This document shows positions 12,673 through 14,197 of a DNA stretch of 14,197 nt, in pieces. Positions within the stretch are counted from its first letter, which is position 1. Every line of letters begins with the position of its first letter. This DNA is from Bacteroidota bacterium (GTDB lineage Bacteria > Bacteroidota > Bacteroidia > Bacteroidales > VadinHA17). The notes under the pieces are model-generated. The model made no database searches. It was not told the origin of the DNA and worked only from the letters and a program-made list of their open reading frames with translations. The position numbers and the translations under genes are program-made. Where the stretch lies: the NCBI GenBank assembly GCA_030628785.1, contig DAOVQI010000032.1:1-14197 (forward strand). Reading direction: 5' to 3'.

Positions 12673-14031
12673 TCAGGTTGTCTTTATTACATAGGGCTCT
12701 CTCATTGCCCTTTTCATTAGTGTCTCCATTTCTGCAATGGGATTTATTATTTCTTCCTTTTCTGGGTCCCATTCCAAAACAGATACTTCTGAACGTATCA
12801 TCACATTACAGAGATGACTTATCGTATCGGAACGCAACGCAGCTTCAACCGGGCAAATGCTTTCTTTCCCTTCCCGGACACAACGGATAAATCCGTTAAA
12901 ATGATTATTACTTTCATATAACCGTAAGTCATTTTCGTCAAATTCTATATCGAGCAAACGGGGATCGCTGGCGTAAATACCACCCCGGTCAACACTTACC
13001 CATCCATCTTCACAAAAAAAGGTAGTGCCATGATCATGGAATTTTCTGTATTTCTTTATTACCGGGAGTGCCTTATCATCCGACATAAATCTCATTTCCA
13101 CTTCATTAGCATATGTACAGTTGATATCCCAGGAGCAAATTGTATCGAATAGATTATCAGGCTCAAAGAAGGATGCGCTTCCTGAATATTTAACCGGACT
13201 GGTTTTATCAGCATTGTTACCCCATTGGGCTATATCCAGTGGATGGGCTCCCCAGCCTCCTATAAAGCCTATGGCATAATCATAGATATAATAGGACCCC
13301 TTACTGAGAGGATCACCCTGGCATCTGTGAAAGGTATAGGGTTTTACCGGTGCAGGACCGAGCCACATATCATAATCAAAACCGTCGGGAACAGGTTCCG
13401 GATTGAATTTAGCAAAGGCATCTTTACCTCCGGGACACCAGGCATCAATTTTTTCCAACTTACCCATTTTTTCATTGCGAACAAGTTGACAAGCCAGTCT
13501 GAATTTATGATCGGATCGCTGTTGGGTGCCGTATTGAAATATAACACCGCTTTCATGAACCGCCTTTCGGAGGATTTGCCCCTGTTCAAAACTCAAACCC
13601 ATGGGTTTTTCAAGATAAATGTGTTTTCCTGCCATGGCTGCCTCAATTGCAATTTTTACATGCCAGTGATCGGGAGTTGCAATTACAACAGCATCTATCT
13701 CAAGGTCGGCAAGAAGTTCCTTGTAATCAGAATAAGCCCTGCAAGATTTGTAATTTTCTTTTTCATATTTCCTGGCATTAATCTCATCCACTTTTTTTGC
13801 CAGTTTGTCTCTCCTGTCACTAAATGGATCGCAAACAGCAAGTAAATGCACCTCGTATGATTTGATAAATTCGTTCAGTAAAGCAAGTCCCCTGGGTCCA
13901 ACTCCAATAAACCCAAAGTTTATCCGGTCGTTGACTGATTTGCACGAGTTTAGTAAATAGGGGCTAATCAATGTGCCAGACAGGAATATACTCCCGTTTC
14001 TGATAAATCTTCTTCTTGATTGACTTTTCAT
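12673..14031 (-). CDS. Gfo/Idh/MocA-family oxidoreductase with Tat signal
   Basis: 452 aa. The N-terminus SRRRFIR (5-11) followed by a hydrophobic stretch and LLNSC (Cys30) is a twin-arginine signal, possibly of a Tat lipoprotein, so the enzyme acts in the periplasm or at the membrane. The Rossmann fold starts at NFGFIGVGPRG (GxGxxG at 43-48); EKP (141-143) is the family's catalytic lysine motif; GGWGAHPLDIAQWG (258-271) carries the conserved His/Asp region of the C-terminal domain. The family uses NAD(P) to oxidise or reduce sugars and cyclitols; secreted Tat members are abundant in Bacteroidota, often with carbohydrate-active genes. The substrate cannot be named. It is intact, chromosomal, and originally lay about 255 bp upstream of the deacetylase gene in the same orientation. 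Confidence 0.9.
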   Translation of the reverse strand: MKSQSRRRFIRNGSIFLSGTLISPYLLNSCKSVNDRINFGFIGVGPRGLALLNEFIKSYEVHLLAVCDPFSDRRDKLAKKVDEINARKYEKENYKSCRAYSDYKELLADLEIDAVVIATPDHWHVKIAIEAAMAGKHIYLEKPMGLSFEQGQILRKAVHESGVIFQYGTQQRSDHKFRLACQLVRNEKMGKLEKIDAWCPGGKDAFAKFNPEPVPDGFDYDMWLGPAPVKPYTFHRCQGDPLSKGSYYIYDYAIGFIGGWGAHPLDIAQWGNNADKTSPVKYSGSASFFEPDNLFDTICSWDINCTYANEVEMRFMSDDKALPVIKKYRKFHDHGTTFFCEDGWVSVDRGGIYASDPRLLDIEFDENDLRLYESNNHFNGFIRCVREGKESICPVEAALRSDTISHLCNVMIRSEVSVLEWDPEKEEIINPIAEMETLMKRAMREPYVIKTT

Positions 14032-14061
14032 AGGCTAAATTAATTGTATCGGAATTTACTC

Positions 14062-14120
14062 TCCGCCTCCCGAAAGCTTTCGGGATGGCGGATCATGAGA
14101 TCGCCCCGCCCAGGCGGGGC
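14062..14120. repeat. Pair of GC-rich palindromic repeats upstream of the oxidoreductase gene
   Basis: First: TCCGCC (14062-14067), a perfect 16-bp palindrome CCCGAAAGCTTTCGGG (14069-14084), then GGCGGA (14087-14092), together a long hairpin. Second: GCCCCGCC (14103-14110), CA, GGCGGGGC (14113-14120). They stand 31 bp before the gene start in AT-rich DNA. Similar imperfect REP units are scattered in Bacteroidota genomes. The window ends with short repeats of AAGTTC (near 14122, 14177 and 14192). Confidence 0.7.
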
Positions 14121-14197
14121 TAAGTTCAAAAATTTCCCTTATCATATGGGTGATTCCATAGAGATTAAAAAAATCCAAAGTTCAAAATCCCAAGTTC

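Noticed and set aside
13225..13845. 206-codon + strand frame opposite the oxidoreductase gene
   Set aside because: Antisense shadow of an unmistakable Gfo/Idh/MocA gene; no domain features of its own.

Overview
The window looks like a Bacteroidota chromosome. Shine-Dalgarno sequences are almost absent, TAnnTTTG-type promoter motifs are present, the chromosomal genes encode a Tat-signal Gfo/Idh/MocA oxidoreductase and a NodB-like polysaccharide deacetylase lipoprotein, and palindromic REP/MITE-like repeats sit between genes. A 10,441-bp integrated mobile element occupies most of the window.

The element ends can be read directly. A 9-bp identity (TTAAAAGCA on the + strand) occurs at 1927-1935 and 12368-12376. 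The minus strand just right of the element (12416 leftwards) carries the first 16 codons of a lipoprotein signal peptide (MKISKLLIFLVSLLLL). These run in frame, through the shared core, into the deacetylase body that starts at 1926. The element is therefore inserted inside the signal-peptide codons of the deacetylase gene. At the left junction the element supplies a new start and hydrophobic stretch (MMMSKIIILILLLL), which rebuilds a signal peptide. The same junction lies inside the 3' end of the large serine recombinase gene, so integration also swaps that enzyme's last residues. The core at the right junction is a perfect dyad around a central AA (GTTGCTT-AA-AAGCAAC), as expected for a serine-recombinase crossover site.

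Layout, left to right. 1-490: a REP/MITE-like repeat, noncoding DNA and the deacetylase terminator. 491-1969: deacetylase. 1930-12370: the element. On its minus strand, in transcription order from the right, are an HTH regulator (10884-11285), three proteins of unknown function (101, 351 and 80 aa), a structured segment with two strong hairpins and a possible 33-aa ORF, a stand-alone Spo11/topoisomerase VI subunit A-like protein (7681-9018), two small unknown proteins, a candidate TV-Pol-type family-A-like polymerase (5696-7012), an AT-rich, dyad-rich 400-bp gap that may be an origin, a CxxC/HxxxH HTH protein (4314-5294), a palindrome with direct repeats that may be an operator or res site, and two tandem serine recombinases (3484-4221 and 1917-3500). 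Divergent from these, at the right end, is a tightly overlapping trio of tiny genes (91, 95 and 47 aa, the last a single-pass membrane peptide) that ends in a strong terminator. 12417-14197: chromosome again, with a second REP copy carrying a nested palindrome, the Gfo/Idh/MocA gene, and further palindromic repeats.

Inferred biology: the recombinases excise and integrate the element; the polymerase, the Spo11-like protein and the dyad-rich gap suggest autonomous replication or end-processing; the HTH protein probably represses its own operon from operators next to its promoter. No relaxase, type IV secretion gene, capsid or terminase large-subunit gene was recognised, so this is neither an obvious conjugative element nor a phage. 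A polymerase plus Spo11-like protein plus two serine recombinases is the most unusual content here.
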